Below, in pieces: positions 49,919 to 58,351 of a stretch of 64,000 bases of DNA; the stretch's first letter is position 1; each line of letters starts with the position of its first letter. This DNA is from Burkholderia guangdongensis (GTDB lineage: Bacteria; Pseudomonadota; Gammaproteobacteria; Burkholderiales; Burkholderiaceae): the NCBI RefSeq assembly GCF_013403875.1, contig NZ_JACBNX010000028.1, forward strand, positions 1 to 64,000, written 5' to 3'. The notes below the pieces were generated by a model. It did not search any database, was not told the DNA's origin, and saw only the letters and a list, made by a program, of their open reading frames with translations. The position numbers and the translations under genes were made by a program.

Positions 49919-50878
49919 TCAGCTCAGGGCCGCGACCGCTTCGGGCACGAGCGTGAACAGATCGCCGACGAGGCCGTAGTCGGCCACGCTGAAGATCGGC
50001 GCTTCGGGATCCTTGTTGATCGCGACGATCACCTTCGAATCCTTCATCCCGGCCAGATGCTGGATCGCACCCGAGATGCCGACCGCGATGTACAGCTGCG
50101 GCGCGACGATCTTGCCCGTCTGGCCGACCTGGTAGTCGTTCGGCACGAAGCCCGCATCGACCGCCGCACGCGATGCGCCCAGCGCCGCGCCAAGCTTGTC
50201 CGCCAGCGGCTCCAGCACCTTCGTGTAGTTTTCGCCGTTGCCCAGGCCACGGCCGCCCGACACGATGATCTTCGCGCTCGTCAGCTCCGGACGGTCCAGC
50301 TTCGTCACTTCGCGGCTCACGAACTGCGACACGCCGGCATCCGCCGCCGCGTCGATCTTCTCGACCGCTGCGCTGCCGCCAACGGCTGCTACCGCGTCGA
50401 AGCCCGTCGAACGCACCGTGATCATCTTGATCGGGTCCGTCGATTGCACCGTCGCGATCGCGTTACCCGCATAGATCGGGCGCTCGAACGTGTCGGCCGA
50501 ATCGACCGCCGTGATGTCCGAGATCTGTGCGACGTCGAGCTTCGCGGCGATACGCGGCGCGACGTTCTTGCCCGACGCCGTCGCCGGCGCCAGGATGTGC
50601 GTGTAGTTCTTGGCCGGGTCTTGCACAAGCGTCAGCACCGTTGCTTCGACGTTTTCCGCGAGGCCATCGGCCAGCTGCGGCGCGTCGGCCAGCAGCACCT
50701 TGCTCACGCCCGAGATCTTCGCCGCCGCCTCCGCCGCGCCCTGCGCGTTATGCCCCGCCACCAGCACATGAACGTCGCCGCCGGCGAATTGACCCACCTC
50801 AACCGCCGCCGCCACCGTATTCAGCGTCGCCGCCTTGACCGAAGCACCGTCGTGTTCCGCAATGACCAGAATCGTCAT
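49919..50878 (-). CDS. etfA: Electron-transfer flavoprotein alpha subunit
   Basis: A 319-residue ETF alpha subunit. The C-terminal FAD domain shows 'IIVSGGRGLGNGENY', 'VPNDYQVGQTGKIVAPQLYIAVGISGAIQHLAGM' and 'INKDPEAPIFSVADYGLVGD', all family hallmarks. Together with EtfB it carries electrons from acyl-CoA dehydrogenases to ETF:quinone oxidoreductase. It follows etfB by 14 bp. An acyl-CoA dehydrogenase is not in the window, so its partners are elsewhere. Codon choice is like a well-expressed core gene. Confidence 0.95.
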   Translation of the reverse strand: MTILVIAEHDGASVKAATLNTVAAAVEVGQFAGGDVHVLVAGHNAQGAAEAAAKISGVSKVLLADAPQLADGLAENVEATVLTLVQDPAKNYTHILAPATASGKNVAPRIAAKLDVAQISDITAVDSADTFERPIYAGNAIATVQSTDPIKMITVRSTGFDAVAAVGGSAAVEKIDAAADAGVSQFVSREVTKLDRPELTSAKIIVSGGRGLGNGENYTKVLEPLADKLGAALGASRAAVDAGFVPNDYQVGQTGKIVAPQLYIAVGISGAIQHLAGMKDSKVIVAINKDPEAPIFSVADYGLVGDLFTLVPEAVAALS

Positions 50879-50892
50879 CTCTTTCCTCTCCC

Positions 50893-51642
50893 TCACAGCA
50901 CCTTGGCTTCGGTCTTCAGCTTCTCGATCAGCGTCTTCACGTCCGGCACCTTCACGCCCGCCGCGCGCTTCGGCGGCTCGGTCACCTTCAGCGTCTTCAG
51001 ACGCGACGTCAAATCGACACCCAGCGCTTCCGGCTTCACCGTCTCCAGCGGCTTCTTCTTCGCCTTCATGATGTTCGGCAGCGTCACGTAGCGCGGCTCG
51101 TTCAAGCGCAGGTCCGTCGTCACGACGGCCGGCAGCTTCAGCGACAGCGTTTCCGTGCCGCCGTCCACTTCGCGCGCGACGATTGCGTTGTCGCCTTCGA
51201 CGCCGACCTTCGCCGCGAACGTCGCCTGCGGCAGCCCAGCCAGCGCGGCCAGCATCTGGCCGGTCTGGTTCGAATCGTCGTCGATCGCCTGCTTGCCGAG
51301 AATCACCAGCGACGGGCGCTCCTTTTCCACCAGCGCCTTCAGCACCTTCGCGACGCCGAGCGGCTCGACGCCGTCGTTCGCCTCGACCAGAATCGCCCGA
51401 TCCGCGCCGATCGCCAGCGCGGTGCGCAGCGTTTCCTGCGCCTGCGCGACGCCGACCGACACCACGACCACTTCCGTCGCAACGCCCGCTTCCTTCAACC
51501 GCACCGCCTCTTCCACCGCGATTTCGTCGAACGGATTCATCGACATCTTCACGTTCGCGATGTCGACGCCCGTCTGATCCGACTTCACGCGAACCTTCAC
51601 GTTGTAATCGACCACCCGCTTGACCGCCACTAGCACTTTCAA
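50893..51642 (-). CDS. etfB: Electron-transfer flavoprotein beta subunit (TTG start)
   Basis: A 249-residue ETF beta subunit starting [M]KVLVAVKRVVDYNVKVRV, with the AMP-binding 'MNPFDEIAVEEAVRLKEAG' and 'GKQAIDDDSNQTGQM' blocks and the recognition-loop region near 195 ('LPNIMKAKKKPLETV'). The start codon matching the family N-terminus is TTG at 51642, preceded by GGAGACAG; no nearby ATG fits. It is the first gene of the etfB-etfA-hexapeptide-protein transcript, 50 bp after an SDR gene on the same strand. Confidence 0.94.
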   Translation of the reverse strand: MKVLVAVKRVVDYNVKVRVKSDQTGVDIANVKMSMNPFDEIAVEEAVRLKEAGVATEVVVVSVGVAQAQETLRTALAIGADRAILVEANDGVEPLGVAKVLKALVEKERPSLVILGKQAIDDDSNQTGQMLAALAGLPQATFAAKVGVEGDNAIVAREVDGGTETLSLKLPAVVTTDLRLNEPRYVTLPNIMKAKKKPLETVKPEALGVDLTSRLKTLKVTEPPKRAAGVKVPDVKTLIEKLKTEAKVL

Positions 51643-51692
51643 CTGCCTGTCTCCTATTCCGCCACCCGTTGGCGCCGCATCCGCGCGCCGTA

Positions 51693-52481
51693 TCAGCGTG
51701 CTGTATACCCGCCGTCGATCACGAGCTCCGCGCCCGTCACGTAACGCCCCGCCGGCGACACCAGATACAGAATCCCGGCCGCGATATCGCGCGGGCTGCC
51801 GATCTTGCCGAGCGGCACGCCCGTCTGCAGATACGCGAACACCTGATCCGGATCCTGTCCCATCCGCGTGAACGATTCCTCGAGCATCGGCGTGCGCACG
51901 TAGCCCGGATGCACCGAGTTCGCGCGGATGTTCTTCGCCGCATACAGCATCGCGTCGACCTTCGCCATCATCCGCACCGCGGCCTTCGACGCGTGATACG
52001 CCGGCACGTCCGGCCCACCGACGATGCCGTACATCGACGACAGGTTCACGATCGACCCGCCGCCCGCCGCGTCGATGTGGGCAATCGCCGCGCGCGTGCA
52101 CAGGAACACGCCGTTCACGTTCACGTCCTGCACGCGCTTCCACCGCTCGAGCGAGATTTCGTGGGTCGGGATGTTGTCGCCTTCGATGCCCGCGTTGTTC
52201 ACGAGCACGTCGAGCCGCCCGAAGCGGCCGACGATCTCGCCGAACACGCGTGCGACGTCCGCCTCGTGCGTCACGTCGAGCCGCCAGAAGGTCGCCTGCC
52301 CGCCCTCCGCGCGGATCGCTCCGGCCAGCGCCTCGCCCTCCTCCGCCAGCACGTCGAGAATCGCCACGGCCGCGCCCGCGGCCGCCAGCGTACGTGCGGT
52401 CTCCGCGCCGATGCCGCGTGCCGCTCCGGTGATCGCGGCCACCTTGCCGCGCATGTCAAACAGTTGTTCGATGAGGCTCAT
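51693..52481 (-). CDS. Short-chain dehydrogenase/reductase
   Basis: A 262-residue SDR: TGAARGIG loop, Asp after the second strand ('ILDVLAEEG', NAD), 'VNLSSMYGIVGGPDVPAYHASKAAV' with Ser, Tyr and Lys, and 'YVTGAELVIDGGYTAR' as the typical end. The closest recalled types are cyclopentanol and 3alpha/20beta-hydroxysteroid dehydrogenases. The start at 52481 gives the family length; the frame continues upstream into the hydrolase gene. It is downstream of the meta-cleavage hydrolase. Confidence 0.82.
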   Translation of the reverse strand: MSLIEQLFDMRGKVAAITGAARGIGAETARTLAAAGAAVAILDVLAEEGEALAGAIRAEGGQATFWRLDVTHEADVARVFGEIVGRFGRLDVLVNNAGIEGDNIPTHEISLERWKRVQDVNVNGVFLCTRAAIAHIDAAGGGSIVNLSSMYGIVGGPDVPAYHASKAAVRMMAKVDAMLYAAKNIRANSVHPGYVRTPMLEESFTRMGQDPDQVFAYLQTGVPLGKIGSPRDIAAGILYLVSPAGRYVTGAELVIDGGYTAR

Positions 52482-52518
52482 CGTGTCCACCACAGTGTCA
52501 GAAGGGTCGAAGCGCGTG

Positions 52519-53355
52519 TTATCGCGCATTCAGCGTCGCAAGGAAATCGAGGCATTCCCGATTGAAGTAGTCGCGGTGCTCGACCATCACCCAGTGGCCG
52601 CACCGGTTCATCAGCGTGAAGCGCGCGTCGCGGCAGCGCTCGAGGAACGTCATCGCGCCGCCGACCGGGTTGAAGCGGTCGTCCGTGCCCCAGAAGCCGA
52701 GCACCGGGCAGCGCAGCTCGCCGAGCGCGTCGGTCAGGTTCGGCACGCTCATCGTCGACAGCACCTCGGTCGGCTGCTCCACGCAGACCTTCATCCGCTC
52801 GTCGACGAGCGCGTCCGTCACGACCGCCGGGTCGTACACGAGCAGCGTCAGCAGCTCGCGCATCGTGTCGCGATTCATCTGGCGATTGGTGAACAGCTGC
52901 ACCATCCGCTGAATGCCTTCCATCCGGAAGTACGTTTCCCGATCCTCGACGCCGCCCGGCGCCATCATGATCAGGCCGTCGACGCCTTCCGGGTGATCGA
53001 GCGCGTATTTCAGCGCGATCGCGCCGCCGAGCGAGTTGCCGAGCAGCACCGCCGGGCCGATGCCGAGCGCCTCGAGCTGCCCGTGCAGCGCATTGACGAA
53101 GAAATCGAGCGTATACGCGACGTCGGACGGCTTCGACGACTGCCCGTACCCCGGCAGGTCGACGACGATCGCGCGATGGCCCGCCGCCGCGAACTGCGGA
53201 TAGTTGTGCTTGAAGTTGCTGAAACCGCTCGCGCCGGGGCCGCTGCCGTGAATGAACACCACGGGCCGGCCCGTGCCCGCTTCGAAGTGATGGAGCCGCA
53301 AGCCGCCGGGCACGTCCGTGAACGTGCCGCTCGGCACTGCCGTTGGGGTGGTCAT
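52519..53355 (-). CDS. Meta-cleavage product hydrolase (TesD/HsaD/BphD type)
   Basis: A 278-residue alpha/beta hydrolase of the C-C bond hydrolase group: 'FIHGSGPGASGFSNFKHN' (34-51) is the group signature, the nucleophile is Ser108 in GNSLGG, and Asp225 and His254 ('NRCGHWVMVEH') complete the triad. Such enzymes cut the ring-fission product of an extradiol dioxygenase; in steroid breakdown TesD/HsaD split 4,5-9,10-diseco compounds. No dioxygenase is encoded nearby, so the substrate is inferred from the steroid-like context and the tesEFG-type genes downstream. Confidence 0.85.
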   Translation of the reverse strand: MTTPTAVPSGTFTDVPGGLRLHHFEAGTGRPVVFIHGSGPGASGFSNFKHNYPQFAAAGHRAIVVDLPGYGQSSKPSDVAYTLDFFVNALHGQLEALGIGPAVLLGNSLGGAIALKYALDHPEGVDGLIMMAPGGVEDRETYFRMEGIQRMVQLFTNRQMNRDTMRELLTLLVYDPAVVTDALVDERMKVCVEQPTEVLSTMSVPNLTDALGELRCPVLGFWGTDDRFNPVGGAMTFLERCRDARFTLMNRCGHWVMVEHRDYFNRECLDFLATLNAR

Positions 53356-53545
53356 CGCTGATTGTCTCCTTCGTCGTTCGCTGAAGTCCGCTGAAGTCCT
53401 CTTGAGTTCGCTTCAGTCCGCTTCAGTCCGCTGGAATGCGTACCGCGATGATTGCCGCCCGCGCGCGGCCCGGCATCATCCTTTCAGACTACGAAATTGC
53501 GCGGCGATCTTCCTATCATCGGCTGGACTTGATCGGAAGAGAACC
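53356..53545. promoter_or_regulatory. Divergent hydrolase / SDR promoter with short repeats
   Basis: The 190-bp gap contains 9-10-bp imperfect repeats (GCTGAAGTCC, CTTCAGTCCG) at about 53380-53432 and an AT-richer stretch (53482-53520) likely to hold the plus-strand promoter. No good copy of the locus operator is present. Confidence 0.4.
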
Positions 53546-54361
53546 ATGAGCGGATTCGACTACAGCGGCAAGACCGTGCTCGTCACTGGCGGCACGAAGG
53601 GCATCGGGCGGCGCATCGCCGAGCGGTTTCTCGCGGCGGGCGCGCGCGTGTTCGTCTGCGGGCGCGGCGCGCCCGACGCACCGCCCGAAGCGGACGGCCG
53701 GCGCGCGACGTTCGTCGCGGCCGACCTGCGCGACATCGAGCAGGTCGACGCGCTGCTCGCGACCGTGCGCGACGCGGCGGGCGGGCTGGACGTGCTCGTC
53801 AACAACGCGGGCGGCTCGCCGTTCGCGCTCGCGGCCGACGCGTCGCCGCGCTTCACCGAATCGATCGTGCGGCTGAACCTGATCGCGCCGCTGCAGATGG
53901 CGCAGCGCGTGAACGCGATCATGCAACGGCAGCCGGGCGGCGGCGTGATGCTGTTCATCGCGAGCGTCAGCGCGTCGCGGCCGTCGCCGGGCACGGCCGC
54001 GTACGGCGCCGCGAAGGCGGGCCTCGTGAACGCGGTCACGTCGCTCGCGGTCGAGTGGGCGCCGCGCGTGCGCGTGTGCGCGGTGAGCCCGAGCCTCGTG
54101 CTCACCGAATCGGCCGCCGATGGCCATTACGGCGACGCCGACGCGCTCGCCGCGATCTGCGACACGATTCCGGCCGGCCGGCTCGCGACGCCGGACGACA
54201 TCGCGTCCGCCTGCCTGTTCCTCGCATCGCCGGACGCCGCGTACGCATCGGGCACGAATCTGCGGCTCGACGGCGGCGGCGAGCGGCCGGCGTTTCTCGC
54301 GGCCGCGCAGGCGGCGGCGACGCCAGCGTCGCCGGCTGTGTCACCGCCTGTGTCTCGTTAA
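53546..54361 (+). CDS. Short-chain dehydrogenase/reductase
   Basis: A 271-residue SDR starting MSGFDYSGKTVLVTGGTKGIG. 'VFVCGRGAPDA' after the second strand suggests NADP, and 'LFIASVSASRPSPGTAAYGAAKAGL' holds Ser, Tyr and Lys. It has an Ala/Pro-rich tail ('AAAQAAATPASPAVSPPVSR'). GGAAGAG precedes the ATG. It is divergent from the hydrolase gene and 122 bp upstream of the DUF1302 gene on the same strand. Confidence 0.8.
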   Translation: MSGFDYSGKTVLVTGGTKGIGRRIAERFLAAGARVFVCGRGAPDAPPEADGRRATFVAADLRDIEQVDALLATVRDAAGGLDVLVNNAGGSPFALAADASPRFTESIVRLNLIAPLQMAQRVNAIMQRQPGGGVMLFIASVSASRPSPGTAAYGAAKAGLVNAVTSLAVEWAPRVRVCAVSPSLVLTESAADGHYGDADALAAICDTIPAGRLATPDDIASACLFLASPDAAYASGTNLRLDGGGERPAFLAAAQAAATPASPAVSPPVSR

Positions 54362-54483
54362 CCGGGCGGCCTAGGGAAGTCCTCTAGTTCATTTTGACGA
54401 TTCCCGTCTACCGCGATCTCCCTACTCTGCCATCGAGACACCACAACGAGTCGACCGTCGTCGATAACCCCAGAGGAGACACC

Positions 54484-56046
54484 ATGCATCAACGGAATTC
54501 GCGCCGTACCGACAAGCGTGCAGCCGCCACGCTATCGACGCTTGCCGCCGCGCTGCTATCGTGCGCGCCCGCCGCACACGCGGGCGACACGATCGATCTG
54601 GGCGCCGACACGACACTCGACTACTCGGTCGCGCTCAGCTACGGCCTCGGGATGCGCACGCGCGCGCCGAGCGGCGCGCTGCTCGCGCCCGCGAACATCA
54701 ACGGCGACGACGGCGACCGCAATTTCGCGAAGAACAAGCTGATCGAGAACCAGGTCGACGTGCTCGGCGAAGTCAACCTGAAGCACGACACCTGGGGCGT
54801 GTTCGTGCGCGCCGACACGTTCTACGATCAGGCGTACCACCATTCGAACTACAACGACTCGCCGTTCACGGTCAACCACACCGGCCAGTACAACGACTTC
54901 ACGAGCGACGCGCGCTACTGGTCGGGCGGCCACACGACGCTGCTCGCCGCGTATGCGTACAACACGTTCCAGATCGGCGCGACGAACCTGAACGTGAAGG
55001 TCGGCGATCAGGTGGTCGCGTGGGGCGAGAGCCTGTTCTTCCCGAACATCGCGGGCGCTCAGGGCCCCGCCGACGCGACGAAGTCGTACGTCGCCGGCGC
55101 CGAGGTGAAGGACATCCTGCTGCCGGTGCCGCAGATCTCGACGCAATGGCAGATCACGCCGACGCTGAGCCTGCTCGCGTACTACCAGTTCGCGTTCGAG
55201 CAGAACAAGCTGACCGCGCCCGGCTCGTACTGGAGCTATTCGGACGTCGTCGGCCCCGGCGCGCAGTACATCATCGGGCCGGGCGGGCTGCAGATTCCGC
55301 GCGGCCCCGACGAGAAGCCGAACTCGAACAACCAGTGGGGTATCGGCGCGCGCTGGCGCGTGCTCGGCGACACCGAGCTCGGCCTGTACTACCTGCACTA
55401 CAACGACATGAACCCGAGCGTCGTCACGTCGTTCTATCCGACGCTCCAGTACCAGGAAACCTATTTCAGCAACATCAAGCTGACCGGCGCGAGCTTCTCG
55501 ACGCAGATCGGCCCCGTCAACGTCGCGGGCGAAGCGTCGTACCGGCAGGGCGCGGCGGTGCTCGTCAACACGCCGACCGGCGCCGCGGCGACGCGCGCGA
55601 ACGTCACGCAGGTGAACCTGTCCGGCATCTACTCGATCGGGCCGACGCCGCTCGCGGCATCGCAATCGCTGGTCGGCGAAATCTCGTACGTGCACGCAGG
55701 CGGCATTTCGGATGCGCTGGGCTCGACGACGCTGGCGAACTCGCGCAACGCGCTCGCGCTCGAGCTCGCGTGGACGCTCAGCTACAAGAACGTGTTCAAC
55801 GGCTGGGATCTCGACGTGCCGCTCACCTACACGCACGACCTGTCCGGCACGTCGCCGCTCGCCGGCTCGCTCGGCTCGCTGACGGGCCAGGGCGATCACC
55901 GGGTGACCGCGGGCGTCACGTTCACGCGCCTGTCGAACCTGTCGCTGTCGCTCGTCTACGCGAAGTTCCTCGGCTCGCCGAACCCGGTCACGCGTCCGCT
56001 CGCCGACCGCGACTACGTGCTGGCCACGGCAACCTACCACTTCTGA
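54484..56046 (+). CDS. DUF1302 outer-membrane protein
   Basis: A 520-residue protein with a signal peptide (basic start, hydrophobic 'LSTLAAALLSCAPAAHAG', cleavage after AHA) and many amphipathic beta-strands ending in 'LATATYHF', whose final Phe is typical of outer-membrane barrels. It belongs to DUF1302, which nearly always neighbours DUF1329 genes and is thought to serve uptake of hydrophobic substrates or polymers. AGAGGAGAC lies just before the ATG. It begins the uptake/tesEFG-like operon. Confidence 0.85.
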   Translation: MHQRNSRRTDKRAAATLSTLAAALLSCAPAAHAGDTIDLGADTTLDYSVALSYGLGMRTRAPSGALLAPANINGDDGDRNFAKNKLIENQVDVLGEVNLKHDTWGVFVRADTFYDQAYHHSNYNDSPFTVNHTGQYNDFTSDARYWSGGHTTLLAAYAYNTFQIGATNLNVKVGDQVVAWGESLFFPNIAGAQGPADATKSYVAGAEVKDILLPVPQISTQWQITPTLSLLAYYQFAFEQNKLTAPGSYWSYSDVVGPGAQYIIGPGGLQIPRGPDEKPNSNNQWGIGARWRVLGDTELGLYYLHYNDMNPSVVTSFYPTLQYQETYFSNIKLTGASFSTQIGPVNVAGEASYRQGAAVLVNTPTGAAATRANVTQVNLSGIYSIGPTPLAASQSLVGEISYVHAGGISDALGSTTLANSRNALALELAWTLSYKNVFNGWDLDVPLTYTHDLSGTSPLAGSLGSLTGQGDHRVTAGVTFTRLSNLSLSLVYAKFLGSPNPVTRPLADRDYVLATATYHF

Positions 56047-56083
56047 GCGGCCCGGCCGCTCGTCATTCAGCAAGAGGATTGTC

Positions 56084-57466
56084 ATGAAGCGAATTCGTCT
56101 CCCCCTCATGCGCGCATCGGTGATGGCCGCCTGCGCGATCGTCGCGACGACGTCGTTCTCGAAGATTTCGGAGGATGACCTGAAAGTGCTCGACAGCACG
56201 CTGACGCCGATGGGCGCGCAGCGCGCCGCGAGCAAGGACGACGGCGTGCCCGCGTGGACCGGCAAGTGGCTCGGCACGCCGCCCGACGTGCAGTACAAGC
56301 GCGGCAACCGCTATCCGGATCCGTTCGCGAACGAGAAGCCGCTGTTCACGATCACCGCCGAGAACATGGCGCAGTACGCGGACCATCTGACCGACGGCCA
56401 GAAGGCGATGCTCAAGCGCTACCCGACCACGTTCAAGATTCCGGTCTATCCGAGCCATCGCGACTTCCGCTACGACGACTCGGTGTACAAGGATATCCGC
56501 AAGTACGCGCCCGACTCGACGATGACGTCCGATACGAACGGGCTCACGAACGCGCCGCCGCAGGTGCCGTACCCGATCCCGAAGACCGCGGCCGAGCTGC
56601 TGTGGAACCAGCGCTTCTCGTCGGCGATCGGCACCGAGCAGGCGATCTACGATCAGGCGGTCGTCTATCCGGGCGGCGACATCGCGTGGGGCAAGGTCCG
56701 CTACGACATCTACTCGCCGCGCAACGACGGCAAGTTCGACCCCAAGGTCGACATCAACAACCGCTCGTACTATCGCGTGTCGACCGAGCTGCCGCTGTCC
56801 GACCGCGGCACGCTGACCGTCGGCTACGAGAACTGGGACAAGGCCGGCGCGGACAACACGTCGCGCACGTGGGTCTACAACCCGGGCACGCGCCGCGTGC
56901 GCCAGGCCCCCGAATACGGCTACGACCAGCCGCAAGGGCCGGGCGGCTTCCGCACCGTCGACGACGATCGCCTGTTCAACGGCTCCGGCGAACGCTACGA
57001 CTGGAAGATTCTCGGCAAGCGCGAGATCTACGTGCCGTACGACAACTACAAGATCATGGACCCGTCGGTGAAGTACAGCGATCTGCTGACGAAGGGCCAC
57101 GAGAATCCGGCGTACATGCGCTACGAGCTGCATCGCGTGTGGGTGCTGCAGGCGACGCTCAAGAGCGGCTTCCGCCATCAGTACGCGAAGCGCGAGCTGT
57201 ACCTCGACGAGGATTCGTGGATCGCGGTGCTCGCCGACAACTACGACGCGCGCGGCCAGCTGTGGCGCACGAACATCGCGACGACGATGTACGCGTTCGA
57301 CGCGAAGACGTTCTATCCGAGCACGGTGTTCTATCACGACCTGATCTCGGGCGCGTACCTCGCGGACCGTCTGACGAACCAGGGGCCGATGCCGAAGCTC
57401 GACAGCAGCCCGCAGTTCACCGAAGCGTATTTCTCGCCGGACGCGATCCGCGGCTCGGGCAACTGA
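56084..57466 (+). CDS. DUF1329 exported protein
   Basis: A 460-residue protein with a signal peptide (MKRIRLPLMRASVMAACAIVATTSFS). The DUF1329 family has a LolB/LppX-like fold ('SRTWVYNPGTRRVRQAPEYGYDQP' and 'RELYLDEDSWIAVLADNYDARGQLWR' in outline) and acts in the periplasm or outer-membrane face with DUF1302 partners. It follows the DUF1302 gene by 37 bp. The pair probably binds or moves the hydrophobic substrate of the locus across the envelope; this is inference. Confidence 0.85.
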   Translation: MKRIRLPLMRASVMAACAIVATTSFSKISEDDLKVLDSTLTPMGAQRAASKDDGVPAWTGKWLGTPPDVQYKRGNRYPDPFANEKPLFTITAENMAQYADHLTDGQKAMLKRYPTTFKIPVYPSHRDFRYDDSVYKDIRKYAPDSTMTSDTNGLTNAPPQVPYPIPKTAAELLWNQRFSSAIGTEQAIYDQAVVYPGGDIAWGKVRYDIYSPRNDGKFDPKVDINNRSYYRVSTELPLSDRGTLTVGYENWDKAGADNTSRTWVYNPGTRRVRQAPEYGYDQPQGPGGFRTVDDDRLFNGSGERYDWKILGKREIYVPYDNYKIMDPSVKYSDLLTKGHENPAYMRYELHRVWVLQATLKSGFRHQYAKRELYLDEDSWIAVLADNYDARGQLWRTNIATTMYAFDAKTFYPSTVFYHDLISGAYLADRLTNQGPMPKLDSSPQFTEAYFSPDAIRGSGN

Positions 57467-57517
57467 GCGCAACCGAGCATCCGACCCGCCGGGGCGCCGC
57501 CCCGGCATGACGATGCC

Positions 57518-57539
57518 GCCCGCGTGACGCGGGCGTTTT
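57518..57539 (+). terminator. Intrinsic terminator between DUF1329 and the hydratase gene
   Basis: GCCCGCG-TGA-CGCGGGC (57518-57534) followed by GTTTT is a classical terminator, 18 bp before the next start codon. It may thin transcription between the envelope genes and the three catabolic genes. Confidence 0.75.
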
Positions 57540-57556
57540 CCATTCGAGGGCCCAAC

Positions 57557-58339
57557 ATGTCTTCCCTGTTGCATACCGCGCTCGGCGACGAGCTGTACGC
57601 CGCGTGGCGCGCGCGTACGCCGGTCGCGCCGCTGTCGAGCCGGCCGCGCCGGCTGTCGCTCGAGGATGCGTACCGCATCCAGCAGCGCTTCATCGAGCGG
57701 CGGCTCGCGCAAGGCGAATCGGTCGTCGGCAAGAAGATCGGCGTGACGAGCCAGGCCGTGCAGGACATGCTCGACGTGCGCCAGCCGGACTTCGGCATCC
57801 TGCTGTCCGGCATGCACTACGCGGCCGGCGACGCGATCGCCGCCGATTCGCTGATCGCGCCGCGCGCCGAGGGCGAGATCGCGTTCGTGCTCGCGCGGGA
57901 CCTGCGCGGCCCCGGCATCACCCGCGACGACGTGATCGCCGCAACCGAGGCCGTCGCGCCGTGCTTCGAGATCGTCGATTCGCGGATTCGCGACTGGGCG
58001 ATCCGCATCGAGGACACGGTCGCCGACAACGCGTCGTGCGGCGTCTACGTGCTCGGCGACGCGCGCGTCGATCCGCGCGCGCTCGACCTCGCCGCGTGCG
58101 AGATGACGATCGAGAAGAACGGTGAGCCGGTCGCGCAGGGCCGCGGCGACGCGGCGCTCGGCCACCCGGCCGACGCGGTCGCGTGGCTCGCGAACACGCT
58201 CGCCGCGTTCGGCGTGCCGCTGCTCGCCGGCGAGATCGTGCTGTCCGGCTCGCTCGCGAAGCTGATTCCCGTCGTCGCCGGCGACGCGCTGTCGATGCAT
58301 ATCGAAGGCATCGGCAGCTGTTCCGTCCGCTTTGTCTAA
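57557..58339 (+). CDS. 2-keto-4-pentenoate hydratase (TesE/MhpD type)
   Basis: A 260-residue member of the hydratase/decarboxylase family: 'GKKIGVTSQAVQDMLDVRQPDFG' and 'APRAEGEIAFVLARDL', with the metal ligands Glu in 'RAEGEIAF' and 'EIVDSRI'. It hydrates 2-hydroxy-2,4-dienoates to 4-hydroxy-2-oxo acids. In the steroid pathway TesE acts on 2-hydroxyhexa-2,4-dienoate. The order hydratase-dehydrogenase-aldolase equals both tesEFG and mhpDFE, so the size of the substrate is not decided by sequence. Confidence 0.9.
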   Translation: MSSLLHTALGDELYAAWRARTPVAPLSSRPRRLSLEDAYRIQQRFIERRLAQGESVVGKKIGVTSQAVQDMLDVRQPDFGILLSGMHYAAGDAIAADSLIAPRAEGEIAFVLARDLRGPGITRDDVIAATEAVAPCFEIVDSRIRDWAIRIEDTVADNASCGVYVLGDARVDPRALDLAACEMTIEKNGEPVAQGRGDAALGHPADAVAWLANTLAAFGVPLLAGEIVLSGSLAKLIPVVAGDALSMHIEGIGSCSVRFV

Positions 58340-58351
58340 CCAGGAAATCCC

